64,000 bases of DNA from an uncultured Halieaceae bacterium (GTDB taxonomy: Bacteria > Pseudomonadota > Gammaproteobacteria > Pseudomonadales > Halieaceae). Of this stretch, positions 26,366-36,060 are shown piece by piece (the first letter of the stretch is position 1; the number at the start of each line of letters is the position of its first letter). The translations under genes were made by a program, and so were the position numbers. Below the pieces are notes generated by a model that saw only the letters and a program-made list of their open reading frames with translations, ran no database searches and was not told where the DNA came from. Location of the stretch: contig CALJGI010000004.1 of the NCBI GenBank assembly GCA_938074045.1, positions 434,001-498,000 of the forward strand, given 5' to 3'.

Positions 26366-27550
26366 CTATAGCTCTGAAAACTTCACAAGCCGTAGGTCAG
26401 GTTTTTCAGTATCCTGACTTAACTGATAGCGAACAGATATCAAACCCTCTTTTCTCCCTCCGGTATCCAGCCAGTTACCCGATGGTGGGCGTTGGTGAGA
26501 CACCACTATCCGATAGCGACCGTTTTCTGTAGCTATGTCATGATCGTTCAAAGCCACCTGATAATTTTTGTAGTCCAGCGATTGCATCCAGCGGTTTTGT
26601 AGTGATACTGCCCAATAGGGTGCATTGGGAACTGGCCCTTCGATAATCAAGGCTTCATCTTCCTCTAGATGAAACCAGCCGCCGTAGTACTCGTTGTCCA
26701 GCGTTGGATAAAACACACCACCAAAATCCGAACTGTAACTGCTGGGGGGATCAAAGCTGTTGGGGGCTGTTGCCAACATATTGGTCAGGGCAATAGCCCC
26801 ATCCACGGTCTCAATCAAAAATTGTGCGGCAGTGCGAAGAGCGACGGCTATCTCGGTATCTGTGGATGGTTGATATTGAGGTTCGTCGAGGTTTCGTATG
26901 GCTAAGTTCGCCTCGGTCTTCCCCGTTCTACCATGATAATACTGGCGCACCATAATCATATGGATATCACTCTCCAGATTGAGCCAGTTCTCGGCTGGAT
27001 CATCTGGAGCTGCACTGCTCAATAGTATGCTGAAGTTACCCGCCTCATCGAAATGCATTTCTTCGCTGGATACGTTAGCAGCTGCGCGGTTCCAGCCGTT
27101 GACCTGCCGGCCGTACAGCATGAATCCCAGATACTCGGCGTCACCCCGATTACCAGTTACCTCGTACCGATACTCTGCAGACAGCTGGGCTGTGTGATAC
27201 ACCGCATCCGGGCTATCCCCAAGGAATTTACGATAGCCGCCCATCCAATTTGTGAGCTGCGGTCTGCTCTCACTGCCCTTGGCCAATTTCATCTCCAGCG
27301 CCGCTGCCGAAAGTTGCGCCAGGAACTGCACACTTTCAGCACGCTCTGTCGAATCAATCGCAGCTGCCATCAGTTTTGCCCCGGAGGCTTCCTGACTAAC
27401 AGTGAACTCGCGCCAGGCCCGGGCCGCCTGGCTGGCCGCTGCCCACTCTGCCGGTGGAACCGAAATGGTCTTGCTGGCATTGAAGGTGCCGAAAGTGTAA
27501 ACCCCAGCGACCATAATCAGTGCTGCTAAACCGAACACGAGTTTCTTCAT
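26366..27550 (-). CDS. DUF1214 domain protein, exported or anchored
   Basis: Protein of 394 residues with an N-terminal hydrophobic segment (LVFGLAALIMVAGVYTFGTF), either a signal or an anchor. The C-terminal third shows the DUF1214 block: PYWAVSLQNRWMQSLDY, NGRYRIVVSHQRP and NWLDTGGRKEGLISVRY. Function is not established; the domain is often found with DUF1254. ATG 27550 has GGAA upstream. Seventeen bases downstream of the flavoprotein gene on the same strand, so probably one transcript. The 140 bases after it to the decayed gene hold nothing I recognise. Confidence 0.82.
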   Translation of the reverse strand: MKKLVFGLAALIMVAGVYTFGTFNASKTISVPPAEWAAASQAARAWREFTVSQEASGAKLMAAAIDSTERAESVQFLAQLSAAALEMKLAKGSESRPQLTNWMGGYRKFLGDSPDAVYHTAQLSAEYRYEVTGNRGDAEYLGFMLYGRQVNGWNRAAANVSSEEMHFDEAGNFSILLSSAAPDDPAENWLNLESDIHMIMVRQYYHGRTGKTEANLAIRNLDEPQYQPSTDTEIAVALRTAAQFLIETVDGAIALTNMLATAPNSFDPPSSYSSDFGGVFYPTLDNEYYGGWFHLEEDEALIIEGPVPNAPYWAVSLQNRWMQSLDYKNYQVALNDHDIATENGRYRIVVSHQRPPSGNWLDTGGRKEGLISVRYQLSQDTEKPDLRLVKFSEL

Positions 27551-27567
27551 TTGCTGTTCCGCACGTG

Positions 27568-28788
27568 CTAGTAACCTTTGACACGTTTAAAGGGTCGGGT
27601 GGGACGATACAGTTCCAGACCCGCAATGGCAGTATTGTTCACTATTTCATGCGCTGCCAATTGCCCGATAATGGGAGCCAAGGAAACACCGCTGTGCATG
27701 ATGGCGATATAGACATCTTTTCTATTGGGGTTAGTTCCCAATACGGGATGACCATCCAGTGGCAGCGGTCGCCATCCGATATAGGTCTTGTCGATGGCAG
27801 CCGCGGCTGCCTCAGGAACGAAACGCGTGGCGATTTTCAACATTCTTTGACCGTGTTTTTGTGCAATAGCCGGCGATGGGAAATCGTTCGGTCTTTTCAT
27901 TAAGCGATCAGCATGCGCCTTGGTTTGAGGTGCGCCATCCTGCTCGCCAAGAACCAGGCAGCCGTCATCGCGCTGATGCATATGAATGCCGGGTGCGACA
28001 ATGACGCGGTTGATCACGCGAGACATGGGTTTGCTGATGGCGATAATACCGGGGGTGGATCGTTGTGGTACGTCGATATCGGCAATGCGCTGGGGAAGGT
28101 CACTCGCTGCGCCTGTGGCCAGTACGAGTCGATCAGCCCTGATGCTGCCGGTTGTTGTTTCCACCGACACCAACCGCCCGCCAGACATGGAAACATCAAC
28201 TAGTTCGGAGGGATGGAGGACAATTGCACCAAACTTTTTGGCCGCGCTCAATAGAGTATTCGTGGCCAGAACCGGATCTACCGCACCGTCGTTTGGTGAA
28301 AAGGCAGCAACGGCATCTGCTGCAAACTCAAGATTGGGTTCCAGTGCGGCGACCTCGGCAGCGGAGATCATTCGTGCCGGCTCTCCCCAGTCACGTTGTT
28401 CAGCGATCCTCGCTGCCAATTTTTTTTGTTTCTCTGCGCCGTCAAACCATTCCAAAGACCCGCCCCACCTGATGGGTATATTCAGTGACTGTTGCAGCTC
28501 TCCCCAGTCAGACACGCTATCCTGGTTCAATCGGTGATAGTGTTGAGGTTGTTTTGCCCAGGTCGCATTAATCCACGCAAAGGTTCCCCGGCTGGCGTGA
28601 GTCGCTGGCCCCTGTTTGTCGATGACGGTGACAGAAGCGCCCGACTTTGCCAGGAGATAGGCAATAGACGCACCTATGATACCAGCCCCCGCGACGACTA
28701 CCTTTAGTCCACGGTTGCTTTCCTGGGCGTGACCACAGCCAGCGAGAGTCGCAGCAGCCAATAATTTTAAGAGGGTTCGTCGATCCAT
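27568..28788 (-). CDS. FAD-dependent DAO-type oxidoreductase, Tat-like lipoprotein
   Basis: Protein of 406 residues of the D-amino-acid/glycine oxidase (DAO) fold. The N-terminus DRRTLLKLLAAATLAGCGH joins a twin-arginine motif to a lipobox LAGC, so the enzyme may be exported folded and lipid-anchored. FAD-binding VVVAGAGIIGASIAYLLAKSG (GxGxxG) is at about residues 31-50; the C-terminal YIGWRPLPLDGHPVLG and HSGVSLAP close the flavin site. Substrate unknown (amino acid or amine). Its stop lies 17 bases before the DUF1214 gene. Confidence 0.87.
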   Translation of the reverse strand: MDRRTLLKLLAAATLAGCGHAQESNRGLKVVVAGAGIIGASIAYLLAKSGASVTVIDKQGPATHASRGTFAWINATWAKQPQHYHRLNQDSVSDWGELQQSLNIPIRWGGSLEWFDGAEKQKKLAARIAEQRDWGEPARMISAAEVAALEPNLEFAADAVAAFSPNDGAVDPVLATNTLLSAAKKFGAIVLHPSELVDVSMSGGRLVSVETTTGSIRADRLVLATGAASDLPQRIADIDVPQRSTPGIIAISKPMSRVINRVIVAPGIHMHQRDDGCLVLGEQDGAPQTKAHADRLMKRPNDFPSPAIAQKHGQRMLKIATRFVPEAAAAAIDKTYIGWRPLPLDGHPVLGTNPNRKDVYIAIMHSGVSLAPIIGQLAAHEIVNNTAIAGLELYRPTRPFKRVKGY

Positions 28789-28820
28789 TTAACTCCGCGC
28801 AGCTTCAGTGCAGCTGACTA

Positions 28821-29333
28821 TTAACGTTGGTCGACAAAAATCAGTCCTGCTGGGTTGTAGCCGGCTTGCAGCACCATGGTGAGAAATTTTTCTTTCAACT
28901 GGTCGCTGATTTCAGGAGTGCGGGACAAAAGCCAGAGTGTGCTCAGGCCTCCCGTAACGAAAGCGTGACCATAGTGCTCTTTGTCCAGGTCAAATATTAC
29001 ATATGAGCCGTAGAAAGGTTCGAAAAAGGAAACCTCCAGGTGCCCGGTGCTCTCGTCGCCGGCAAATCTGGCTTTCCCAATTGCATCGCTCCATTTCTGC
29101 TTGCTGGTCGAGTAGCCCCTGTTTTCTACTCGCACACTGCCATCGCTGTTTAGAGAGTAGGTGGCTGTTACTTTCTCCAGACCGCGTTCAAAGCGATGAT
29201 CCAATCGCGCAATTTCATACCACTTCCCTGCATATCTATTGATGTCAAAATCATCGACCGGTTTGATGTTTTCCGGAATCTCTGCACAAGAGGCGGATAG
29301 AAGACAAAGAATAGCAAGCCCGATTTTTCTCAT
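28821..29333 (-). CDS. blc: Bacterial lipocalin (outer-membrane lipoprotein Blc)
   Basis: Lipocalin of 170 residues with a lipobox (LSASC at about 12-16), thus anchored to a membrane, probably the outer one. The lipocalin first block is NRYAGKWYEIARLDHRFERG (about 32-51); YGSYVIFDLDKEHYGHAFV and LWLLSRTPEIS follow as in Blc, with a C-terminal GLIFVDQ. It binds fatty acids or lysophospholipids in the family. Its start lies just beyond the tRNA-Gly terminator. Confidence 0.94.
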   Translation of the reverse strand: MRKIGLAILCLLSASCAEIPENIKPVDDFDINRYAGKWYEIARLDHRFERGLEKVTATYSLNSDGSVRVENRGYSTSKQKWSDAIGKARFAGDESTGHLEVSFFEPFYGSYVIFDLDKEHYGHAFVTGGLSTLWLLSRTPEISDQLKEKFLTMVLQAGYNPAGLIFVDQR

Positions 29334-29359
29334 GGTGCTCTTCTACCTCAGTCTGGACG

Positions 29360-29381
29360 AAAAGAGGTTAGCCCCTCTTTT
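29360..29381 (-). terminator. Intrinsic terminator after tRNA-Gly
   Basis: AAAAGAGG-GGCTAA-CCTCTTTT forms an 8-bp stem with its own T-run on the minus strand, seven bases after the mature tRNA 3' end. It separates the tRNA from the lipocalin gene downstream. Confidence 0.8.
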
Positions 29382-29387
29382 GGAATT

Positions 29388-29461
29388 TGGAGCGGGTAAC
29401 GGGAGTCGAACCCGTCTCACAAGCTTGGGAAGCTTGGGTAATACCGATATACGATACCCGC
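29388..29461 (-). tRNA. glyU: tRNA-Gly(CCC)
   Basis: 74 nucleotides on the minus strand, from GCGGGTA (acceptor 5' strand) to TACCCGC-T-CCA with CCA encoded. The anticodon arm is CAAGC-TTCCCAA-GCTTG, placing CCC at positions 34-36, so it reads GGG glycine codons. The T arm is ACGGG-TTCGACT-CCCGT. The acceptor stem pairs without mismatch. It stands as a single-gene unit with a promoter upstream and a hairpin terminator downstream. The symbol is by analogy with the E. coli CCC isoacceptor. Confidence 0.95.
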
Positions 29462-29469
29462 GTGCTTTG

Positions 29470-29498
29470 ATTATCACACCCGTGAGCGGCCCCCTCAA
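29470..29498 (-). promoter_or_regulatory. Promoter of tRNA-Gly
   Basis: TTGAGG (29498-29493), a 17-bp spacer and GATAAT (29475-29470), eight bases before the tRNA 5' end; a good sigma-70 match. The following GC-rich start resembles stable-RNA promoters. The -35 box overlaps the last codons of the upstream zinc-ribbon gene. Confidence 0.75.
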
Positions 29499-29707
29499 GC
29501 GTCGCGTTTTCGTTCGGGTAGAATGACCTGAGTCCCCCGATTGCGAACAAATACGTCTTTGGCAATGGTGTTGTACACGTGGCCGCACTCATTGCAGTGA
29601 ATCACGTGAAACCATGGCGACTTGTGTTTGCTCCGCTCCGCACTCTCGGCAGATACAATGTGGTCTATGCCGCGCACGCCGCAATCGGGGCACTTGGGTT
29701 CGCTCAT
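29495..29707 (-). CDS. Small zinc-ribbon protein
   Basis: Protein of 70 residues with two CxxC pairs, CPDCG (about 6-10) and CNECG (about 38-42), the pattern of a zinc ribbon, and a basic tail (PERKRDA). The middle (SKHKSPWFHVIHC) is hydrophilic. No function is evident. ATG 29707; its 3' end overlaps the tRNA-Gly promoter. The convergent/divergent arrangement suggests its own short transcript. Confidence 0.68.
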   Translation of the reverse strand: MSEPKCPDCGVRGIDHIVSAESAERSKHKSPWFHVIHCNECGHVYNTIAKDVFVRNRGTQVILPERKRDA

Positions 29708-29823
29708 GGGTGATACTCCTCAGACAGAGGCTCTTATTGAACGCAATGCAGCGGCAAAGTTCCAGCTTTACCCGAAACCCCGCACACAGGACAATACCAC
29801 CATCTGGCATTGGGGGAACGTGA

Positions 29824-30462
29824 GTGGATATTGAACAATTTCGCAGAGAGTATCTTTTCGGGGGCTTGCGTCGCGCTGATCTCGATGATAATCCGCTGAC
29901 GCAATTCCAGAACTGGTTGCAGCAGGCTGTGACTGCTGGCGTTCAGGATCCCACCGCCATGACGGTGGCTACCGTCGATAAGAGAGGCTTTCCCTGGCAG
30001 CGCGCAGTGTTGTTGAAAGATCTGGATGACGAAGGGTTTGTGTTCTATACCAACCTTTCCAGCCGCAAAGCCCGGGAGATTGAGGACAACAATGCCGTGT
30101 CCCTGCACTTCCCCTGGATGGTTTTGGACCGCCAGGTCATTGTATCGGGGCGTGCGACCCGGCTTGATCGCGGTCAGGTGGCCCGCTACTTCACGAGCCG
30201 ACCCCGCGAAAGCCAGTTGGCGGCCTGGGCATCAAAGCAGAGTCGACCGCTAAGTGCGCGTCAGGTGCTGGAAGCACAATTTTCTGCGATGAAGGATAAG
30301 TTCTCCAGGGGTGAGGTACCGTTGCCGGATTTCTGGGGCGGTTATCGCGTGATCCCTGAGGCGGTTGAGTTTTGGCAGGGTGGGGCAAATCGCCTACACG
30401 ACCGCTTCTACTACACCCGACAGGGCGCTTACGGGTGGGCCATCGAGCGGCTGGCGCCCTAG
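29824..30462 (+). CDS. pdxH: Pyridoxamine 5'-phosphate oxidase
   Basis: FMN flavoenzyme of 212 residues that oxidises pyridoxine or pyridoxamine phosphate to pyridoxal phosphate, the last step of vitamin B6 synthesis or salvage. It shows [43 protein letters not shown] (FMN and substrate contacts), [16 protein letters not shown], and the C-terminal [15 protein letters not shown]. Length and order match E. coli PdxH (218). GTG start at 29824 with GGGGGAACG before it. Its stop overlaps the convergent cinA stop by 4 bases. Confidence 0.96.
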   Translation: MDIEQFRREYLFGGLRRADLDDNPLTQFQNWLQQAVTAGVQDPTAMTVATVDKRGFPWQRAVLLKDLDDEGFVFYTNLSSRKAREIEDNNAVSLHFPWMVLDRQVIVSGRATRLDRGQVARYFTSRPRESQLAAWASKQSRPLSARQVLEAQFSAMKDKFSRGEVPLPDFWGGYRVIPEAVEFWQGGANRLHDRFYYTRQGAYGWAIERLAP

Positions 30463-31754
30463 TTCGAAGCGGGTAGGTTGGTTTTGCGCTCGATAAAGTA
30501 TCGAGGTGTTTGTGCGATCCCCAGCAACTGACGGCGAATAAGATCCAGACCAACCGCCGCCACCATGGTTTGAAACAGCTTGCGGTTGGTGTTGTAGCGC
30601 AGACATCGGCTTTGAATTGCACCGGTCTGGCCCCAGGCTATCCATACCGTTCCCACCGGTTTTTCTTCGGTTCCCCCATCGGGGCCGGCTACACCCGAGA
30701 CGGCAATGGCATAGTCGGCGCCGCTGGCGCGCAGCGCTCCCTCAGCCATTTGTAGTACCACAGGTTCACTGACGGCGCCATGTACTTCCAGGGTGTCTGT
30801 TGAGACGCCCAGCTCCAGCGCTTTGATTCGATTGGAATAGGTGACGTAGCCGGCTTCAAATGCCTCCGAAGAACCCGGAACCTCGGTTATAAGGCTGGCA
30901 ATCAAGCCGCCGGTGCAGGATTCCGCGGTGGTGATTGTCTGCTTTTTCTCGCGCAGCAATTGCAGCACGGCTTCCGCGAGACGCGTATCGCCCTCACCAA
31001 TAATGTGATCACCAAATATCTCATGCAGCTGGTCTCTACACTGGTCACGTGCCGCTGCATGCGCGAGATCGCGAATCGTAAGCTTTACTTCCAACTGAGG
31101 TGCCCCCGCGCGAAACCCCAGTTCAACGGTATCAGGCCAATTGCTGGTGTGGTCGGATATCAACTGTTGGAACGCGGACTCGCCCATACCGAAACATTGC
31201 AGGCGCAGGACATCGGTAGCCTGCGCGCCGGGAAAACGCTGTCGCAGTGTGTTTAAGATGTGATCCATCATGGCGCGCAATTCGCTGGGTACACCGGGCG
31301 TGCAGATCACGATGCATTCGTTCAACTCCAGCTGAAAGCCTACTGCACTGCCCACGGGATTGGGGATGATTTCAGCGCCGACTGGCAAATCTGCCTGTTT
31401 CAGATTAGCGGCGTTGAGGGCTGCTCCGCGGGCTGCACACCAGGTTTCCAGGTGTTGGATGGCGTTCTGGCTCACCTCCAGCCCGATGCCGGCGGCCTGG
31501 GCCAATACCTGGGCGGTGAGGTCATCAACGGTGGGTCCCAGCCCGCCATTGACGATAAGTACATCGGCGCGTCTGCTCTGGTCCTGTAGCTCCTCAATCA
31601 GCAGGGCGGGCTCGTCGCCCACAGTCACCTTGCGTCTGATGCTGAAGCCCAACTCTGCCAGGCGATGGGCGATCATGGAGGAATTTGAATCCACAGTATC
31701 GCCGGCCATGACTTCATTGCCGGTCAGGAGTAGTTCAACAATTGGTGCTGCCAT
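30459..31754 (-). CDS. cinA: CinA family: MoCF-like domain plus nicotinamide-nucleotide amidase
   Basis: Two-domain protein of 431 residues. The N-terminal MoaB/MogA-like domain starts [20 protein letters not shown] with [12 protein letters not shown] at about residue 69, and in the family hydrolyses ADP-ribose-type pyrophosphates. The C-terminal domain (about 268-420) carries [20 protein letters not shown] and [21 protein letters not shown], the PncC-type amidase that deamidates nicotinamide mononucleotide to nicotinate mononucleotide. Together they serve pyridine-nucleotide salvage. ATG 31754, preceded by AAGGG. The divergent gap to the NUDIX gene is 77 bases. Confidence 0.93.
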   Translation of the reverse strand: MAAPIVELLLTGNEVMAGDTVDSNSSMIAHRLAELGFSIRRKVTVGDEPALLIEELQDQSRRADVLIVNGGLGPTVDDLTAQVLAQAAGIGLEVSQNAIQHLETWCAARGAALNAANLKQADLPVGAEIIPNPVGSAVGFQLELNECIVICTPGVPSELRAMMDHILNTLRQRFPGAQATDVLRLQCFGMGESAFQQLISDHTSNWPDTVELGFRAGAPQLEVKLTIRDLAHAAARDQCRDQLHEIFGDHIIGEGDTRLAEAVLQLLREKKQTITTAESCTGGLIASLITEVPGSSEAFEAGYVTYSNRIKALELGVSTDTLEVHGAVSEPVVLQMAEGALRASGADYAIAVSGVAGPDGGTEEKPVGTVWIAWGQTGAIQSRCLRYNTNRKLFQTMVAAVGLDLIRRQLLGIAQTPRYFIERKTNLPASN

Positions 31755-31801
31755 ATGGTGACCCTTGTTTTTGTTGTCGCTAAGGATAGCGGAATTAGTG
31801 A

Positions 31802-32907
<1,106 letters not shown>

Positions 32908-32921
32908 TGTGGTTCTCCTCG

Positions 32922-33530
32922 CTAAAAGCCGCCGTGGCTGGCCAGATGCTCCAGTTCCGCCGGTGTTGATTCCCGCCCCAGAATGTCGTTCCGGTGCGGG
33001 AAGCGGCCAAATTTGCTGATAACGTCGCGGTGTGCCACCGAGTACTGCCGATAGCCCGCTACGACTTTTAAGACGTCTGGTGTCGCTTTTTTCTCATTAG
33101 CTGTCAGCAGTTCATCGAACAACTTTACACCACGGTTTTGCACCGCCAGGTCTTCGCTATGCTCAAAAGGGATGTACAGGAACACGCGGTGGATGAGCGG
33201 CACGGCGAGGTGGCGACCGCTTTCGACGGCCAGCTCAGCGGCTGTCAGGGCAGCATTGTCGCCGGCGAATGCACTGGGAGAGCCGCGGTAGATGTTGCGG
33301 GTGAACTGGTCCAGCAAAATGACATACGCCACCAGACTATGATCGTCCTCCAGCCAGGATTGGAGTTCACCAGCGAGGGCGTTTTTGACCAGCGATCCAA
33401 AACTGTCCTGGATGATGGCATCGGTTTCCTCCGAGTAGCCGAACCACAGCTTATTGTGGTCAGACGCCGGCAGACCATCGACTCCCAGCTCGCCAAACCA
33501 GAAATCCAGAATTTTATGTTGCTGTGTCAC
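32922..33530 (-). CDS. DUF924 family protein
   Basis: Soluble helical protein of 202 residues with the family start ILDFWFGELG, WFG(Y)SEETDAIIQDSFG, and LLDQFTRNIYRGSPSAFAGD; C-terminal KFGRFPHRNDILGRESTPAE. The fold is TPR-like and function is unknown. GTG 33530 is preferred (GAGGCGG upstream, and the family starts right there) over a TTG at 33551. Probably co-transcribed with the DUF1579-like gene. Confidence 0.87.
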   Translation of the reverse strand: MTQQHKILDFWFGELGVDGLPASDHNKLWFGYSEETDAIIQDSFGSLVKNALAGELQSWLEDDHSLVAYVILLDQFTRNIYRGSPSAFAGDNAALTAAELAVESGRHLAVPLIHRVFLYIPFEHSEDLAVQNRGVKLFDELLTANEKKATPDVLKVVAGYRQYSVAHRDVISKFGRFPHRNDILGRESTPAELEHLASHGGF

Positions 33531-33680
33531 TGCGTCGCCGCCTCGGTTCAATTGCCAGAACCTTGAGTGTAGAACGGACCGAAATATTCCACCAATGAGT
33601 CATAATTCCGCTGCTTACGCTTACATTGAAATCGGTGATTGATTAGAATTCATAGCTCTTACATTTTCGGAGACGTGGCG

Positions 33681-34490
33681 ATGCGGCGCGTGGTATTCAA
33701 CCAGAAAGGTGGTGTTGGCAAGACCAGTATCGCCTGTAACCTGGCAGCGATTTCTGCCGCCGAGGGTTATCGCACCCTGATTGTTGATCTCGATGTTCAG
33801 GGTAATACCACCCAGTATCTCGCTGGTGAAATCGATGCCGAAGCCTACCCGGCTGAAGCCCAGGGTGTGGCGGGGCTGTTCAAACAGACGGTGGGGTCGC
33901 GTCGTACCAAACGCGACCCGTCCACTTATGTGTGGGAAACGCCCTACGAAAACCTCGATCTGATGCCATCCAGCCCGGTGCTGGGCCCCATGGAGAAAGA
34001 GCTGGAGTCACGCTACAAAATCTACAAAATGCGCGACGCATTGGAAAAGCTGGATGATGATTACGATCGCATCTATATCGATACACCGCCGCGTTTTGAT
34101 TTCTACAGCAAGTCAGCGCTGATTGCGGCGGATTCTCTGATCATCCCCTTTGATTGTGACAGCTTTGCGCTGCATGCGCTGGTCACACTGATGGAAAATA
34201 TTGCCGAGCTGCAGGAAGATCACAATCCTGGCCTCGTGGTGGAAGGCATTGTAATCAATCAGTTTAATGCCCAGGCTCGGTTGCCCTCGGAGCTGGTGGA
34301 TGAGCTGGATAAAGATGGTCTTCCCGTGTTTGCTACCTATCTGAGTTCCTCGGTGAAGATGAAGGAGTCCCACCGGGAGCGGCGTCCATTGATCGATCTG
34401 GCTCCCAGTCATAAGCTTACAGGTCAGTTTTTGGAGCTGCACGGCGAGCTGGAAGGGTCTGAAGCGCTTGCGTCGGTCAATGCCGCGTAA
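33681..34490 (+). CDS. Solitary ParA-type ATPase
   Basis: MinD/ParA-fold ATPase of 269 residues. A deviant Walker A, NQKGGVGKTS (about residues 6-15), switch DLDVQGNTT and Walker B YIDTPPRFDFYSKSAL are present, as is the ESHRERRPLIDLAPSHK C-terminus of ParA proteins. No ParB gene lies nearby and the neighbours are metabolic, so a chromosome-segregation role is doubtful; positioning of another cargo is a possible alternative. Start at ATG 33681 with GGAGACGTGGCG upstream; the frame opens upstream at 33639 without a site. Confidence 0.88.
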   Translation: MRRVVFNQKGGVGKTSIACNLAAISAAEGYRTLIVDLDVQGNTTQYLAGEIDAEAYPAEAQGVAGLFKQTVGSRRTKRDPSTYVWETPYENLDLMPSSPVLGPMEKELESRYKIYKMRDALEKLDDDYDRIYIDTPPRFDFYSKSALIAADSLIIPFDCDSFALHALVTLMENIAELQEDHNPGLVVEGIVINQFNAQARLPSELVDELDKDGLPVFATYLSSSVKMKESHRERRPLIDLAPSHKLTGQFLELHGELEGSEALASVNAA

Positions 34491-34603
34491 GGAAATGCCC
34501 ATATAGCTTTTTCAGAGGAAGCTAACCACTCGCTATAACTTTAGCACATAAGATTATTTGTCAAACCGGGGTCCGGTCGATAGAGTTTTGGTCCTCTTAT
34601 ACC

Positions 34604-35254
34604 GTGGGACGAGACCCCGTGAAAACCCTGGAGCTGGACATCGAACAACTTAATCGTTCGCTGCGTGATGCGTCAGCGGAAGATATTGTGCGTTGGTCTG
34701 TCTCGCTGGACCGATCCATCATGACCTCGACCAGCTTCGGCACCAACGCCGCGGTGATGTTGCACCTGGTCAGCAATATTGCGCCCGGACTTCCTACGGT
34801 ATGGGTTGATACTGGCTACAATCTTCGCGACACCTATGTTGTAGCTGAGCGGCTGATCAAACAACTTGATCTCAACGTGCATGTGTTCAGCCCTGAGATG
34901 ACATCGGAGCGCCGCAACGCCTTGATGGGAGGTATTCCAACTATTGAAGATGAGAAATTGCATGAGGAGTTTACTCGCCAGGTTAAATTGGAGCCCTTTA
35001 ACCGAGCTTTGCAGGCGATTAAACCAGAAATCTGGTTGACGGGCATACGGCGCGAAGAAACCGAGTTTCGTCAGGAGCTGGATATCGTCAGCGTGGATGC
35101 CCGGGGGATTCTCAAAGTGGCACCACTGTTCCACTGGACAGAGGATGATGTCGAAGCCTATATGCTCGAGCATTCACTGCCATCTGCCAGGCACTATTTT
35201 GATCCAACCAAGGTTCACGATGGTCGCGAGTGCGGCCTGCATACCGCCGCCTGA
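34604..35254 (+). CDS. cysH: Phosphoadenylyl-sulfate (PAPS) reductase
   Basis: Protein of 216 residues that reduces PAPS to sulfite with thioredoxin in assimilatory sulfate reduction. TSFGTNAAVMLHLVSNI binds the nucleotide; VDTGYNLRDTY, TGIRREETEFR and the C-terminal RECGLH with the single catalytic Cys are visible. The four Fe-S cysteines of APS reductases are absent: this Cys is the only one in the protein, so PAPS is the likelier substrate. GTG 34604 is used; GTG 34619 (KTLELDIEQ) is an equally plausible start. Confidence 0.93.
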   Translation: MGRDPVKTLELDIEQLNRSLRDASAEDIVRWSVSLDRSIMTSTSFGTNAAVMLHLVSNIAPGLPTVWVDTGYNLRDTYVVAERLIKQLDLNVHVFSPEMTSERRNALMGGIPTIEDEKLHEEFTRQVKLEPFNRALQAIKPEIWLTGIRREETEFRQELDIVSVDARGILKVAPLFHWTEDDVEAYMLEHSLPSARHYFDPTKVHDGRECGLHTAA

Positions 35255-35284
35255 AATACCCTCAATATCTGGAGTTGGTTGGAT

Positions 35285-35320
35285 ACAAACAAAATGACCG
35301 CCGATAGTAACTACCGGCGG
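35285..35320 (-). terminator. Terminator of the 38-residue peptide gene (minus strand)
   Basis: On the minus strand CCGCCGGTA-GTTAC-TATCGGCGG (35320-35298) forms a 9-bp GC-rich stem with one G-T pair, followed by TCATTTTGTTTG (35297-35286). It begins 24 bases after the stop of the small gene. On the plus strand there is no T-run, so it points to the minus-strand gene. Confidence 0.7.
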
Positions 35321-35343
35321 CCCAAGGTTTGGCCCATGATTGT

Positions 35344-35460
35344 CTAAGAGGCCAGCAGACCTACAGTCACAGCCATTACGGCGGTGAACACCATGAAGAC
35401 AGCAATAACATTGCGTAGACTCTTCATGATCGTTTCGTCACTAATCGTATGTTCAGTCAT
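35344..35460 (-). CDS. 38-residue single-helix membrane peptide
   Basis: MTEHTISDETIMKSLRNVIA followed by VFMVFTAVMAVTVGLLAS: a short polar, partly acidic head, two basic residues, then one strong membrane helix to the C-terminus. The gene has its own downstream hairpin terminator, which argues for expression. I cannot assign a family. The 347-base stretch between cysH and ytoQ contains only this gene and two terminator hairpins. Its size recalls membrane-subunit stabilisers or type I toxins; both readings are speculative. Confidence 0.55.
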   Translation of the reverse strand: MTEHTISDETIMKSLRNVIAVFMVFTAVMAVTVGLLAS

Positions 35461-35532
35461 GACAACGTCTCTATCGGGTGCTTGTCTCTTTCGACGTTCA
35501 CAGGATAGGGATAGTGTTAAACTAATGAATTG

Positions 35533-35557
35533 ACCTGAATCAATCCTTCAGGTTTTT
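35533..35557 (+). terminator. Intrinsic terminator, plus strand, no gene immediately upstream
   Basis: ACCTGAA-TCAATCC-TTCAGGT followed by TTTT gives a 7-bp perfect stem and T-run on the plus strand. The nearest plus-strand gene upstream is cysH, 279 bases away, and between them is the oppositely oriented peptide gene. A transcript ending here would be antisense to that gene. Confidence 0.7.
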
Positions 35558-35601
35558 CTGATCAGACGGCTTGTTTAAAGCCATATTTTGAGGGGCGAGA
35601 C

Positions 35602-36045
35602 GTGACCTGGACTGTTTATTTATCGGGTGAAATTCACAGCGATTGGCGGGAGCAAATCAGACAGGGCTGCGCTGACGCAGACCTGGATGTATATTTCACG
35701 GCCCCGGTGACCGATCACAGTGCCAGCGATGATGCGGGCGATGTTCTGGGCGCTGAAGACAAGCCTTTCTGGAAGGACCATAAATCCGCCAGCATCAATG
35801 CGATTCGAATTCAGAGGTCCATTCAGGAAGCAGATTTGGTCATTGTGCGTTTTGGCGACAAGTACAAGCAATGGAACGCGGCCTTTGACGCGGGCTACGC
35901 CGCAGCGCTGGGCATACCCTACATTACCCTGCACGGCGCTGATATTGTGCACGCGCTCAAGGAAGTAGATGCGGGTGCCCAAGCCTGGGCAGAGAGCCCG
36001 GCGCAGATTGTTGAAATACTGCACTATCTAATCGATCAGAACTGA
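35602..36045 (+). CDS. ytoQ: YtoQ family protein
   Basis: Soluble protein of 147 residues of the YtoQ family, related in fold to nucleoside 2-deoxyribosyltransferases; function is not established. Family blocks: VYLSGEIHSDWREQI at the start, DDAGDVLGAEDKPFWKDHKSA, VIVRFGDKYKQWNAAFDAGYA with the conserved Gln-Trp-Asn-Ala, and ITLHGADIVHALKEVD. GTG 35602 with GAGGGGCG before it. It precedes the second gamma-glutamyltransferase-like gene by 15 bases. Confidence 0.9.
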   Translation: MTWTVYLSGEIHSDWREQIRQGCADADLDVYFTAPVTDHSASDDAGDVLGAEDKPFWKDHKSASINAIRIQRSIQEADLVIVRFGDKYKQWNAAFDAGYAAALGIPYITLHGADIVHALKEVDAGAQAWAESPAQIVEILHYLIDQN

Positions 36046-36060
36046 TGACGGGAGACATGT

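Noticed and set aside
29706-29834. Plus-strand 42-codon frame (MGDTPQTEALIERNAAAKFQ...) just before pdxH
   Set aside because: Its start overlaps the zinc-ribbon start on the other strand, it overlaps pdxH by 11 bases and has no ribosome site; it translates smoothly, so it is not fully excluded.
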